A stretch of 64,000 bases of DNA from Lachnospiraceae bacterium OM04-12BH (GCA_003490145.1 QULQ01000001.1:325431-389430); one strand, 5' to 3'; positions 44,498 to 53,935 are shown, counted from the stretch's first letter. Program-made: numbers and translations. The notes: generated by a model from the letters alone, not told the origin.

Positions 44498-45454
44498 TTA
44501 TCCCTTAATTCCACCCTGATAAGTGATTCCCTCTACAAGATAATCTTCACCATACAGAAATACCAGGATTGGCGGTACCATATAAATCGTTGCAACAGCA
44601 AAGGCCAGTCCTACTTCTCCCTCATTGATCTTCGACAGGAATACGGACAGCGGGTGCATTTCTGTATCCGACAGAAGGATCAGCGGCTGCTCTACCATAT
44701 TCCAGTAATCAATAAAGATCAGGATTGCTACCGAGCACAGCGATCCTTTACAGAGAGGCATACATATGCTTTTAAAAATCTGCCATTCTCCTGCTCCGTC
44801 GATCTGTGCTGCCTCCATCACCGATTCCGGGATCCTTCTCATATACTTGGTCAGAAGGAATACCGCAAAGGGAGAAAAAATACCCGGCAGCCAGATAGCC
44901 CACCTGGTATCCAGTATATTCAGCCATTCACTGACCAGATAGTTTGGTACCAGCGTTACCTGATACGGCATCAGCATCAGGATAATATAAACAAAAAAAA
45001 TGATTTCCTTCAGCCTGCCTCTGTATCTGGCAAATCCATAGGAGGCTCCTGCTGCTACCAGCAGCTGGAAGATCACGATCGGTACTACAAGAATCACTGA
45101 ATTCCAAAACTTGAACAGATATTCCGGACTCTTGAACAGCACTGTGATATATTGGCTGAAGGATACCATATCCGGAATAAATTTCAGGTTTACCTTGCTG
45201 GCTATATAGGTTTTACCGCCTGTATCCGATGTGGCAAAGACCTGTCCATAATTGGCTGATATCTCAGAAGCAGACATAAAGGAATTGGTCACTGTCAATA
45301 CGATCGGCATCAGGAAAAGGACAGCAAAGCAGGCAGCAAACATGGTGATCAGCGCTGTCTTGACGATCAGTCTCCTCCGCTTTTTTCTGTTGTTCCTTCT
45401 GGCTCTTCTTTCTGCCGGATTCCATACTCTGGATGAGTGTCTGTTACTATTCAT
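44498..45454 (-). CDS. ABC importer permease, MalG (CUT1) type
   Basis: The 318-residue inner-membrane permease has about six helices. The ATPase-docking EAA loop is EAAQIDGAGEWQIFKSICMP, near residue 225. A basic N-terminus (RRNNRKKRRR) precedes TM1 (about 30-53). The stretch after TM1 is longer than usual (ANYGQVFATSDTGGKTYIAS). Its start overlaps the previous permease stop by one base (TGATG). No ATPase gene is found nearby; CUT1 systems often borrow a shared MsmK-type ATPase. Confidence 0.95.
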   Translation of the reverse strand: MNSNRHSSRVWNPAERRARRNNRKKRRRLIVKTALITMFAACFAVLFLMPIVLTVTNSFMSASEISANYGQVFATSDTGGKTYIASKVNLKFIPDMVSFSQYITVLFKSPEYLFKFWNSVILVVPIVIFQLLVAAGASYGFARYRGRLKEIIFFVYIILMLMPYQVTLVPNYLVSEWLNILDTRWAIWLPGIFSPFAVFLLTKYMRRIPESVMEAAQIDGAGEWQIFKSICMPLCKGSLCSVAILIFIDYWNMVEQPLILLSDTEMHPLSVFLSKINEGEVGLAFAVATIYMVPPILVFLYGEDYLVEGITYQGGIKG

Positions 45455-46374
45455 CAGCCCTCCACATCCTTTCCAAAATAATTTTCCGTCAGAAACAATA
45501 CTCCTATGATAATAACCATGACAATTGACATCAATATCGCTGCAGCCGACAGCTTCTGATAATCAAGCTGGCTGAACGCATTGTTCATAAAATGCTGCAT
45601 CATATAAATCGTGTCATAAGGATAGTTTCCTGTCAGCAGATAGATTTCCCTGAAAACCTTGAAGGAATTTATCAGGGACATAATCGTTACAAATAAAATC
45701 GTGGAAGACAGATACCGTATCTTGATATACCAAAATATCTGCCTTTGCGTGGCACTCTCCAGCACTGCTACCTCCAGGATATCCTTTGGGATACTGGAAA
45801 GAGCTGCCATAAACAGGATCATATTATAGCCAAGATTTTTCCAAAGAAACAGGATGACGATAACCACCTGCGCATGGGAAGATTTCAGCCAGTCTATCTT
45901 GTCTGCTCCAAACAGCCCAATAAAGTCGTTGACAATGCCGTTATAATGAAACAGCACCTGCCAGATCAGGATAACCGATGCCACAGGCACCATCATGGGA
46001 CTTAAGAAAAAAGTCCTGAACTGGCTCCTGAAAGGGATCTTAAAGTCCAGTATCATGGCAAGGAGCAGGGAAAGGATTACAGCAAGCGGCACTGCTACCA
46101 GAGAAAATTTCATGGTATTGGCAGCTGCCTGCTGAAATGCCTTGTTTGTTGCCACTTTTACGAAATTATCCAGAAATACAAACTCATGATTAATAGGATT
46201 GTCCACCATGGAATAATAAATGACAACAAAAAAAGGTAATACAAAAAACAGCAGTACACCGGTCAGGCTGGGGGAAAGATACCCCCAGCTGATCAGTGTG
46301 CCATGCCTTGCTCTCTGTGTCAGCTTATTATGCTTCTTTTTTGACTTATTTTCTGCCTTCTGCCCGTGCAGCAT
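45454..46374 (-). CDS. ABC importer permease, MalF (CUT1) type
   Basis: The 306-residue permease has six helices, starting GYLSPSLTGVLLFFVLPFF. The EAA-type loop is weaker than usual: DILEVAVLESATQRQIFWYI, where EAA is replaced by EVAVLESA. The ATG directly abuts the stop codon of lipoprotein B (TAAATG), so translation is coupled. It forms a heterodimer candidate with the next permease. Confidence 0.95.
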   Translation of the reverse strand: MLHGQKAENKSKKKHNKLTQRARHGTLISWGYLSPSLTGVLLFFVLPFFVVIYYSMVDNPINHEFVFLDNFVKVATNKAFQQAAANTMKFSLVAVPLAVILSLLLAMILDFKIPFRSQFRTFFLSPMMVPVASVILIWQVLFHYNGIVNDFIGLFGADKIDWLKSSHAQVVIVILFLWKNLGYNMILFMAALSSIPKDILEVAVLESATQRQIFWYIKIRYLSSTILFVTIMSLINSFKVFREIYLLTGNYPYDTIYMMQHFMNNAFSQLDYQKLSAAAILMSIVMVIIIGVLFLTENYFGKDVEG

Positions 46375-48729
46375 TTAGCTATGCTCCTTCATATAGATCT
46401 GAACCCGGTTCTGGATAATATCAGCTGTTTCCTTCGCTGACTTCTGTCCCTTGAAGAAGGCACCGGTTTCTTCTGTAATAATGTTGATCAGTTCCTCATT
46501 TACAGATGTGGATGCTTTCTCTGCCGACTCAATAATAGTCCTGACTGCATCAATCTCTTCCTGGGTTGCTGCATAAATATCTATTTCATAGTCATCATAC
46601 CCCCAGCTCGTCTTCATCTGCTCTACCTGGTTGCCATTGGCATCGGTCGTATATTCCTTTTCCATGTCCTTTGCAAACTGCTTTTCCAGTGCAGACCGCT
46701 TTACCGGGAATCCCCAAGACATACTGTTCTCAGCTACCAGTCCCTCCTGATATTCATCAGAAAGCAGTGTGCTCACAAATGCCCATGCACCATCTTTATG
46801 CTTTGAGGATGCGTTGATGGCCACGCTGCCACTGGTACTGGTGATCATATTTCCCTTTCTGTCCACATCAGGATATCCGATAAAGTTTACCTTTTCTCCA
46901 AACAAACCATTATACATCTGATATTCCTGCACAGAATCAAAGGAGGTCTGCATCAGAAGCACCTTATCTCCACGGATCTTTGCACTGATGCCATCACCCT
47001 CAGTAGAATAATTGATGTCCTCATCATCCGGGAATTTTGCTGCAAACTCCAGTACTCTTGCAAAATCTTCCCCATCAAAAGAGCTTTCTCCGGTCTCCCA
47101 GTTCATGAATTCATTCATATTATTATATATGCAGTAATAGAACACCATTGACCTGCTTCCATAATCAAAGATATTCTCCACATTATTCTGCTCTACAAAA
47201 TCCAGCATTTCGCTTAAGGTCCATCCCGGACTGCTGAGCTTACTTGCTTTTACCATGGTCGTGCTGATCACAAACTGTGGAATGACCGCATAAAGTTTTC
47301 CATCTATTTCATAAGCCTTAAATACGTTTTCAAGATAATCAGAACGATTTATCCCGGCTTTGTCCATATATGGATAAAGATCCTCAAATACACCCATGCT
47401 GGCATACTGGTTATAATCAATATTGGTAATATCTATGATATCCGGACCTGTCCCGCTTACAATATCATTATTGAACTGAGTCACGCCTGTCGTATAATCA
47501 TCTGTATTATAGGATTTCACTGTAATGTGATATTTATTACTGCTCTTATTAAAATCAATGATATTTTTTCGAAGATCCTGATTGATATACAGTGCACCAA
47601 CAGTGATCTCCTCCTTCTGCTGTACCTCAGAAGCAGGGGTCTTCGTGAGAAGTACCAGTGAATAGCTGGCATCATAAGAAGAATCACCGGAATAAGCCCG
47701 TGTCAACACATAATATCTGCCATCTGACAGTTTCCCGATATCCTGTACATCATCTGAATTGATATCCGCGTCAAGCCAGTCAAACAGTGCTTCCGATTTA
47801 TCTTCTGCTGGATCATAGGAATATACCGTAGTTCCATCACTTACCAGCACCTGTGTACCATCATTTTCATAAAAATTAAGTCCGTAATTTTTATTCAGGG
47901 AATCACTCTTTATGGGACTTCCAATTGTCTTTATCGTGCTGTCAACCGGATAGATTTCAAAGCCTTCGCCACCCCACATGCAGACATATATCTTTCCGCC
48001 TGCTGTAAATGCACTGTTGACCCAGTTACCTCCAAGATCGATACTTGTTTTCTTCTCTCCCTGTGTACTGACAACTTCGATCGACTGGTCTGTTATCAGA
48101 TAGATCAGACCTTCTCCATCTGTCAGCATATACTGAATATAGCTGTTTTCATCCAGCACATCAAAATTTTCTGTGCTGATCACAGATCCATCCTCTGTGG
48201 AAAGTACATAAAGATCTGTATGATAAGTATACTCTGCTTCAGATTCTGCAGTAAATCCGGGATCTATAGGTTCATCTGGCAGAACCGCTTCCTCAGTATC
48301 TACCAAACCAACTGCTTCATCACTGTCAGCTGTAGTCTGCGAGCCTTCATACCAGTCCACAACAGCTATCAGATTTCCTTCTTCATTCAGGAAGCTCTGC
48401 CGCACAGATGCATTTTCCGGCAGATCCAGGTATCTTTCCTGCAGCTCTTCTGTTGAAAAATCATACTGGAACAAAGCGTTGCTGCTCGTTTCAACAGCCT
48501 GATCCCACTTATTTCCTACCATCAGGAGTTTATCTCCATTCTGGAGGATCGCCGAAAAATATTCGGCATCAGCTTTAAAGTCCTTATACGTCGGTACATA
48601 GTAAAATTCCTTCTGTGCAGAATCTGTCTGTGTCTTATTCTTACCACAGCCCGCAAGAGAAGCCACCATCAGGCCTGCACACAGAAATGCCAGAATTCTC
48701 TTTCCTTCTTTTGTCATAAATTTTTTCAT
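46375..48729 (-). CDS. Large lipoprotein B: N-terminal propeller-like domain plus solute-binding domain
   Basis: A 784-residue lipoprotein with lipobox LAGC (Cys28). Residues 45-365 form an extra domain of repeated beta units (DKLLMVGNKW, EGNLIAVVDWYEG, GLIYLITDQS, GKIYVCMWGG, DGRYYVLTRAY), propeller-like by pattern. From about 373 a CUT1-type solute-binding domain follows (ITVGALYINQDLRKNIIDFN, DIVSGTGPDIIDI, GVFEDLYPYMD, WAFVSTLLSDEYQ). It is the first gene of the operon; GAGG lies 7 bases before the ATG, inside one arm of an inverted repeat. Ordinary sugar-binding lipoproteins are about 420-450 residues, so roughly 320 residues are extra. Confidence 0.9.
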   Translation of the reverse strand: MKKFMTKEGKRILAFLCAGLMVASLAGCGKNKTQTDSAQKEFYYVPTYKDFKADAEYFSAILQNGDKLLMVGNKWDQAVETSSNALFQYDFSTEELQERYLDLPENASVRQSFLNEEGNLIAVVDWYEGSQTTADSDEAVGLVDTEEAVLPDEPIDPGFTAESEAEYTYHTDLYVLSTEDGSVISTENFDVLDENSYIQYMLTDGEGLIYLITDQSIEVVSTQGEKKTSIDLGGNWVNSAFTAGGKIYVCMWGGEGFEIYPVDSTIKTIGSPIKSDSLNKNYGLNFYENDGTQVLVSDGTTVYSYDPAEDKSEALFDWLDADINSDDVQDIGKLSDGRYYVLTRAYSGDSSYDASYSLVLLTKTPASEVQQKEEITVGALYINQDLRKNIIDFNKSSNKYHITVKSYNTDDYTTGVTQFNNDIVSGTGPDIIDITNIDYNQYASMGVFEDLYPYMDKAGINRSDYLENVFKAYEIDGKLYAVIPQFVISTTMVKASKLSSPGWTLSEMLDFVEQNNVENIFDYGSRSMVFYYCIYNNMNEFMNWETGESSFDGEDFARVLEFAAKFPDDEDINYSTEGDGISAKIRGDKVLLMQTSFDSVQEYQMYNGLFGEKVNFIGYPDVDRKGNMITSTSGSVAINASSKHKDGAWAFVSTLLSDEYQEGLVAENSMSWGFPVKRSALEKQFAKDMEKEYTTDANGNQVEQMKTSWGYDDYEIDIYAATQEEIDAVRTIIESAEKASTSVNEELINIITEETGAFFKGQKSAKETADIIQNRVQIYMKEHS

Positions 48730-48736
48730 AAAAATA

Positions 48737-48797
48737 CCTCATATACATGCTTCATTTTATCTGTTAAAACTATAGCATAGTATATGAGGCTAAACAA
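48737..48797 (-). promoter_or_regulatory. Promoter of the lipoprotein/permease/adaptor operon with split inverted repeat
   Basis: TTGTTT (48792-48797) and TATAGT (48769-48774), 17-base spacer. A perfect 10-bp inverted repeat has one arm in the -35/-10 spacer (GTATATGAGG at 48780-48789) and the other at the ribosome site (CCTCATATAC at 48737-48746), with 33 bases between. Confidence 0.75.
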
Positions 48798-48819
48798 TCT
48801 TTTCTGTCTTAGTTTTTCC

Positions 48820-50184
48820 TTAGTTTTTAAAACTATGGATCGGTGCCGGAATCCTTCCTCCACGGTTTACAAAGGCTTCACAGGAATAGGGATTTATCGC
48901 CATAACAGGGGCATGACCGAGAAGTCCTCCAAACTCCACTCTGTCTCCTACCTTCTTGCCAATGGCAGGGATCACACGGACTGCCGTTGTTTTCTGATTG
49001 ACCATACCGATCGCCATTTCATCTGCGATCATGCCGGATAGTGTTGCTGCAGAAGTATCTCCCGGCACAACCACCATATCAAGACCAACAGAACATACAC
49101 ATGTCATGGCCTCCAGCTTTTCCAGGGTAAGTGCCCCGGCTTCAACCGCATTGATCATTCCCTGATCTTCACTGACCGGGATAAATGCTCCGCTCAAGCC
49201 CCCTACATAGGAAGATGCCATCACGCCACCCTTCTTTACCTGGTCATTCAGAAGTGCAAGTGCTGCCGTGGTTCCCGGTGCGCCTGCATATTCAAGACCG
49301 ATCTCACAAAGAATATCTGCCACACTGTCACCGATTGCCGGTGTAGGCGCCAGTGAAAGATCCACGATACCAAAAGGAACTCCAAGTCTTCTGGACGCTT
49401 CCTGCGCAACCAGCTGTCCCACTCTCGTTACCTTAAATGCTGTCTTCTTGATCGTTTCACAAAGAACCTCAAAGTTTTCTCCACGCACCTTACCTAAAGC
49501 TGTCTTTACAACGCCCGGACCGCTGACACCGACATTGATGATCTTGTCAGCTTCTGTTACCCCGTGGAACGCTCCTGCCATAAAAGGATTATCATCAGGT
49601 GCATTGCAGAACACCACCAGCTTGGCACATCCGAGAGAATCATTGTCCTTTGTATACTCGGCTGTTTCCTTTACGATCTCCCCCATCAGCTTTACAGCAT
49701 CCATATTGATGCCTGTCCTTGTGGATCCAAGATTGATAGAGCTGCATACTCTTTCTGTCACAGAAAGTGCCTTCGGGATCGAACGGATCAGCAGCTCATC
49801 TGCCGGTGTCATTCCTTTACATACAAGTGCAGAATAACCACCGATAAAGTTTACACCAACCTCATGGGCTACCTTGTCAAGAGTCTTTGCAATTGCAACA
49901 AAATCTTCCTCTGACTTGCAGGCTGCTCCTCCGATCAGCGCAATAGGAGTTACCGAAATTCTCTTATTTACAATAGGAATACCAAAATCTCTTGCGATCT
50001 TCTCGCCGGTTTCCACCAGATCCTTAGATGCTTCATAGATTTTCTGGTAAATCTTTTCATTCAGTCTTTTCAGATCAGAATCAATACAGTCAAGAAGACT
50101 GATGCCAAGAGTGATGGTACGGACATCCAGATTTTCCTTGGAAATCATTTCATTGGTCTCGACGACCTCACGTAAATTAATCAT
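48820..50184 (-). CDS. UPF0210 (DUF711, PFL-like) family protein
   Basis: A 454-residue protein of the UPF0210 family, which structurally resembles pyruvate formate-lyase-like barrels but has no confirmed activity that I know. The sequence is the typical one ([57 protein letters not shown]). ATG at 50184 with AGGAG about 10 bases upstream. It follows the ACT protein by 13 bases; this pair is conserved across Firmicutes and suggests a regulator-enzyme unit. Confidence 0.93.
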   Translation of the reverse strand: MINLREVVETNEMISKENLDVRTITLGISLLDCIDSDLKRLNEKIYQKIYEASKDLVETGEKIARDFGIPIVNKRISVTPIALIGGAACKSEEDFVAIAKTLDKVAHEVGVNFIGGYSALVCKGMTPADELLIRSIPKALSVTERVCSSINLGSTRTGINMDAVKLMGEIVKETAEYTKDNDSLGCAKLVVFCNAPDDNPFMAGAFHGVTEADKIINVGVSGPGVVKTALGKVRGENFEVLCETIKKTAFKVTRVGQLVAQEASRRLGVPFGIVDLSLAPTPAIGDSVADILCEIGLEYAGAPGTTAALALLNDQVKKGGVMASSYVGGLSGAFIPVSEDQGMINAVEAGALTLEKLEAMTCVCSVGLDMVVVPGDTSAATLSGMIADEMAIGMVNQKTTAVRVIPAIGKKVGDRVEFGGLLGHAPVMAINPYSCEAFVNRGGRIPAPIHSFKN

Positions 50185-50197
50185 GATCTTTTATCTC

Positions 50198-50470
50198 CTA
50201 GATTCTATGCATTTTGTCAAAAATTTCTTCCTTCTGTGCCTTGATCTCAACACCGATCTCTTCTCCTAATCTGTGCAGATCCTCAGCAATGGTTCCGAAA
50301 TGCTTCTCTGATGCACTGGTATCTACGATCATCATCATATTGAAATATCCCTGTACGATCGTCTGGGAAATATCTTCAATATTGATCTGATTTTCTGCCA
50401 GATAAGTGCATACCCTGGCAATGATTCCTACAGTGTCTTTTCCAACTACGGTGATAATTGTGTTTTTCAT
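50198..50470 (-). CDS. ACT-domain protein (UPF0237)
   Basis: A 90-residue stand-alone ACT domain (TIITVVGKDTVGIIARVCTYL, NIEDISQTIVQGYFNMMMIVD). ACT domains bind small ligands such as amino acids. The start at 50470 has TGGAGG 6 bases upstream; the longer frame to 50524 covers the promoter. It is co-transcribed with UPF0210. Confidence 0.94.
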   Translation of the reverse strand: MKNTIITVVGKDTVGIIARVCTYLAENQINIEDISQTIVQGYFNMMMIVDTSASEKHFGTIAEDLHRLGEEIGVEIKAQKEEIFDKMHRI

Positions 50471-50495
50471 AATTTTCCTCCAGTGCTTTTTTGTC

Positions 50496-50524
50496 AGTAT
50501 AGTGTAAAATACTTTACTATGCAA
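50496..50524 (-). promoter_or_regulatory. Promoter of the ACT/UPF0210 operon
   Basis: TTGCAT (50519-50524) and TATACT (50496-50501), 17-base spacer. The -35 overlaps the stop codon of the upstream hydrolase gene, and GTAAA-4-TTTAC symmetry lies in the spacer. Confidence 0.75.
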
Positions 50525-51317
50525 TATGTATTACCGGTGTGACTTCATTTCTTCTTGCAACCTGCATGGGCAGATCCCTGACAGCAATACCCTCATCTGC
50601 CATGGTCATCTCCACCCTTACTGCTTCATAGGCAAGCTCCGGCATATTATTTTCCTTGCTCAGATGTCCAAGAAGTACCGCCTGCAGATCATCATGGATC
50701 AGTCTTGTCAGAAGCTGTCCTGCCCGCTCATTGGAAAGGTGCCCTTTATCTCCCAGTATCCTCTGTTTCAGATAATAAGGATACGGTCCGACCTGAAGCA
50801 TATTGATATCATGGTTTGCCTCCAGCAAAAGAGCATCCATCCCCTTCAGGGATTCTACTGTATAATCATTGTAATTGCCAAGGTCTGTTACGATCGCAGC
50901 CTTTTTCCTTCCATGAGCAAACCGGTAAGCCACAGGATCTGCCGCATCATGGGAAATCCGCATGGGATTGCAGCATATATCCTTGATCATCAGTTTTTCA
51001 TCTGGGAAAACTGTATGAAACAGATCTTCCGGGATCTTTCCAACACTTGATGTTTTCTGGATGGCTTCTATCGTCCCTCTTGTGGCATAAATCGGAACCT
51101 CATATTTTCTTGAAAGAACACCAAGTCCGGCAATATGGTCTGTATGCTCGTGGGTGATAAAAATTCCATCAATATCCCTCATAGAGAGCTCCAGCTCCTT
51201 AAGTCCCGCTTCCGTCCTTTTTCCACTGATCCCGACATCCACCAGAATATGTGTGGAATCAGAGCCTATATAAATACAATTACCGCTGCTTCCGCTGGCA
51301 ATGCTGCAAAGTCTCAT
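50517..51317 (-). CDS. Metallo-beta-lactamase-fold hydrolase, YycJ/WalJ-like
   Basis: The 266-residue product has the metal motif HEHTDHIAG near residue 56 and further ligands in ISHDA, VTDLGNY and LLGHLSKENN. The start MRLCSIASGSSGNCIYIG is typical of the YycJ family, for which DNA-end or cell-wall-linked exonuclease roles have been proposed. In B. subtilis the homologue sits with walRK; here it sits with an FtsA-like gene, 3 bases downstream. CAGGAG lies about 9 bases before the ATG. Confidence 0.93.
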   Translation of the reverse strand: MRLCSIASGSSGNCIYIGSDSTHILVDVGISGKRTEAGLKELELSMRDIDGIFITHEHTDHIAGLGVLSRKYEVPIYATRGTIEAIQKTSSVGKIPEDLFHTVFPDEKLMIKDICCNPMRISHDAADPVAYRFAHGRKKAAIVTDLGNYNDYTVESLKGMDALLLEANHDINMLQVGPYPYYLKQRILGDKGHLSNERAGQLLTRLIHDDLQAVLLGHLSKENNMPELAYEAVRVEMTMADEGIAVRDLPMQVARRNEVTPVIHIA

Positions 51318-51320
51318 ATT

Positions 51321-53342
51321 TTAATTCTCCTGCCAGTATATTTCGATTGCATCGCCATCATGGATAGGCTCCATATACTGGGCCGGTCTTCCATTCAGCT
51401 TTGTTATGATCGACTTTCCTTTCCGCATGGACCTGTCAAAATCGATCTGATCAAATACATCTACATAAATATAACTGTCCTTTCCCGAAAGCTTCACAGG
51501 CTGTCTGTTTACAAGCACTACAATAGTTGCTATTTTATTCTCATTATCTGCAGTGTCTTCCCTGATATCACTCTCGCTCTTTAAATTTGCTTCTGTAATC
51601 TCTACTGTAAAATTCTCATATACCTTTGTATCTCCATCTGCCAGTTCATGATTAACATAAATATTACTCATGCCATCCGCAGCAAGATCCATATACTGCA
51701 GCAGTTTCTGCAACGGATAATAATTCAGGATTTCTACCATATCCCCTTCTGCTACAGAATAATCCGGTGTTGTGAAAGCTTCATTTACTAAGATCAGTCT
51801 TGGTAATTCTACCTTGCTTCCATTAACCTGTAAAAACAGTTTCTCTTCTTTATCCGCAAGTTCTGAAAGCTGCACCTCTGCCCGTTTTCCTGCCGTAGAA
51901 TGCTCCACACGGATAATATCATTTTCATGGATCGGTGTGGCAATATCTGCCGGTTGTCCATTAACGGTGATAACAGCGGCTTCTCCCACTTCTCCTCTGA
52001 CTATGCGCTGTTTCCCATTGACAGTAAATTGAAGTGCCTTTCCCCTTCCCGGAAACAGACCATCATTTGGAAATCCTGCCTGCATGGCCGCATCTGCCAC
52101 TGTCAGCCTGTTGTTATCATAAATCTTCACCTTGCGGTCATTAAAGCTTACAAAAATAAAGTTATTGTTCTGCTCATAAAAATTCAGGCAGATTCCGATC
52201 GGCGTTACAAGCAGACTGTCCTTGGCAGTATCCTCTTCAAAGACGATCTGCTGCATCACTTCTTCACCCCTGAGTGCCACACGTTCCGGAACAATATCCA
52301 GATCTCTTGCAACAGCTTCTGTATAACCCGGAAGCTTTCCGCCTCCTCCAACTACAAATACTGCACTTACGCTTTTTCCACCATTCAGCTCTTTGATCTT
52401 ATCTGCCACCTGTCTGGCCATATCTTCCACAACCGGTGCTGTCACTGAAAGTACTTCTTTGCTTTTAATCTTCTGTGGCAGGAGCATAATATCTTCATAT
52501 GTGATCTCTTCGGCTTCCCCTGCCTGCCTTTTAATCTTTTCTGCTGTCGCAAAATCCACAAGACAATGCCTTGCGATCACTTCGGTCAGGGCATCTCCCG
52601 CAATAGGGATCATGCCATAGGCAATGATACAGCCATCGTTGGTAATGGAAATATCACTGGTTCCTGCTCCCACATCGATCAGTGCTATATTCAGCATGCG
52701 GAAACGTTCCGGGATTGCTACCTGGATCGCTGCTATAGGCTCCAGCGTCATATTAGCCACCTCTAAGCCTGCAAGCTCCACTGCCCGGTAAAGACCATCT
52801 ACAACATCCTCCGGCAGGAAGGTTGCGATCAGGTCAACTCCTATCGTCCTTGCCTTATGCCCCTCCAGGTTTCCCATTGGATAACCATTTAAATAAAACC
52901 GCACTACAGAATATCCTACACAGTAGAACTTCATATCTTCCTCTGTCTGCTGTTTCAGGAATTCTTCATAGGCTTTTTCCACCGCTGAGGAAGTCAGGGC
53001 ATAAATATCTTCACTTACGATTTCCTTATCCGAGCCGAAGGGATACTCCACATGACTGTTCACCGTCCGTAGCACACGGCCTGCCGCTGCGATGCAGACA
53101 TCTGTCAGCTTCCGTCCTATCGCCTCTTCCAGCTCTTCCTTTACCTGTCTGATCGTTTCACTTACCTTGCCTATGTCATGGATCTGTCCATCCAGCATGG
53201 CTCTTGTCTCATGTTCCCTGACTCTCTGCGCCACGACAACGAAACGATTGTCTTCCTTGTATCCTACAGTTCCTACTATGCTTCTTGTCCCAATATCCAG
53301 TCCAAAAACAAGCTGTCCCATATAACTGTTCTTTTCTGTCAC
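51321..53342 (-). CDS. FtsA-like actin-fold protein with extended C-terminus
   Basis: A 673-residue ASKHA protein. Phosphate-1 (FGLDIGTRSIVGTV), an SHS2-type insert (KLTDVCIAAAGRVLRTV), phosphate-2 (ALIDVGAGTSDISI) and adenosine (VFVVGGGGKLPG) motifs fill residues 8-385. Residues 395-673 are extra: about three modules, each with VNG/VNR and ending in an acidic DGD/ENDIIRVE or EGDMVEIL pattern, resembling beta-grasp folds. The amphipathic C-terminal membrane helix of true FtsA is not seen. The start is GTG at 53342 (site GGGGG, 7 bases), overlapping the coaE stop as GTGA. Probably a paralogue of FtsA rather than the division gene itself. Confidence 0.88.
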   Translation of the reverse strand: MTEKNSYMGQLVFGLDIGTRSIVGTVGYKEDNRFVVVAQRVREHETRAMLDGQIHDIGKVSETIRQVKEELEEAIGRKLTDVCIAAAGRVLRTVNSHVEYPFGSDKEIVSEDIYALTSSAVEKAYEEFLKQQTEEDMKFYCVGYSVVRFYLNGYPMGNLEGHKARTIGVDLIATFLPEDVVDGLYRAVELAGLEVANMTLEPIAAIQVAIPERFRMLNIALIDVGAGTSDISITNDGCIIAYGMIPIAGDALTEVIARHCLVDFATAEKIKRQAGEAEEITYEDIMLLPQKIKSKEVLSVTAPVVEDMARQVADKIKELNGGKSVSAVFVVGGGGKLPGYTEAVARDLDIVPERVALRGEEVMQQIVFEEDTAKDSLLVTPIGICLNFYEQNNNFIFVSFNDRKVKIYDNNRLTVADAAMQAGFPNDGLFPGRGKALQFTVNGKQRIVRGEVGEAAVITVNGQPADIATPIHENDIIRVEHSTAGKRAEVQLSELADKEEKLFLQVNGSKVELPRLILVNEAFTTPDYSVAEGDMVEILNYYPLQKLLQYMDLAADGMSNIYVNHELADGDTKVYENFTVEITEANLKSESDIREDTADNENKIATIVVLVNRQPVKLSGKDSYIYVDVFDQIDFDRSMRKGKSIITKLNGRPAQYMEPIHDGDAIEIYWQEN

Positions 53343-53935
53343 AGATATTCCCCCAATTTCTCATCAATCTGACGTCTGCTCTCTGTAAGGCTGTCACTGT
53401 TATCGATCACCACGCTGCAGTACCTCCGAAAATCAGTTTCCTTCAACTGGCTGTTCATGATCGAATCTATTTTTTCATCAGAATATCCTCTGGATTCCTT
53501 CAGACGCTTTCTTCTGACCTCTTCTCTTGCATAAATATACCACATTTCATCCACATAGTCCAAATATCCTTCTTCGATCAGAAGAGCAGCTTCTATAAAG
53601 AAGAAATCATGTATCTTACTTTTTCTTTCCTCCTGGATTGCAGAAAGGATCAGTTCCTTTACCGCCGGATGGATGATCCCGTTGACCTTAGTAAGAAGTT
53701 CCCTGCTTGAAAAAATCTTCTCTGCCATTTTTACTTTGTTGATATTTCCAGTTTCATCCAGGATCTCATCTGACAGAAGTGCTACCAGCTTTTCATAGCA
53801 GGGCTGTCCTTTTTCCTTTACCTTGTGGGCAGCCTCATCTGCCAGGAGGATACGGCAGTTATAACGCTCTCTGATGTAAGAAAGGATCTCACTTTTTCCG
53901 GCACCTACGCCCCCCGTGATTCCAATTACTTTCAT
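53339..53935 (-). CDS. coaE: Dephospho-CoA kinase
   Basis: Last step of coenzyme A synthesis. The P-loop is GITGGVGAGKSE at residues 5-16, with LLADEAAHKV and IEAALLIEEGY. 198 residues is normal. The ATG abuts the polA stop codon (TAAATG). polA-coaE is a conserved order in Firmicutes. Confidence 0.97.
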   Translation of the reverse strand: MKVIGITGGVGAGKSEILSYIRERYNCRILLADEAAHKVKEKGQPCYEKLVALLSDEILDETGNINKVKMAEKIFSSRELLTKVNGIIHPAVKELILSAIQEERKSKIHDFFFIEAALLIEEGYLDYVDEMWYIYAREEVRRKRLKESRGYSDEKIDSIMNSQLKETDFRRYCSVVIDNSDSLTESRRQIDEKLGEYL

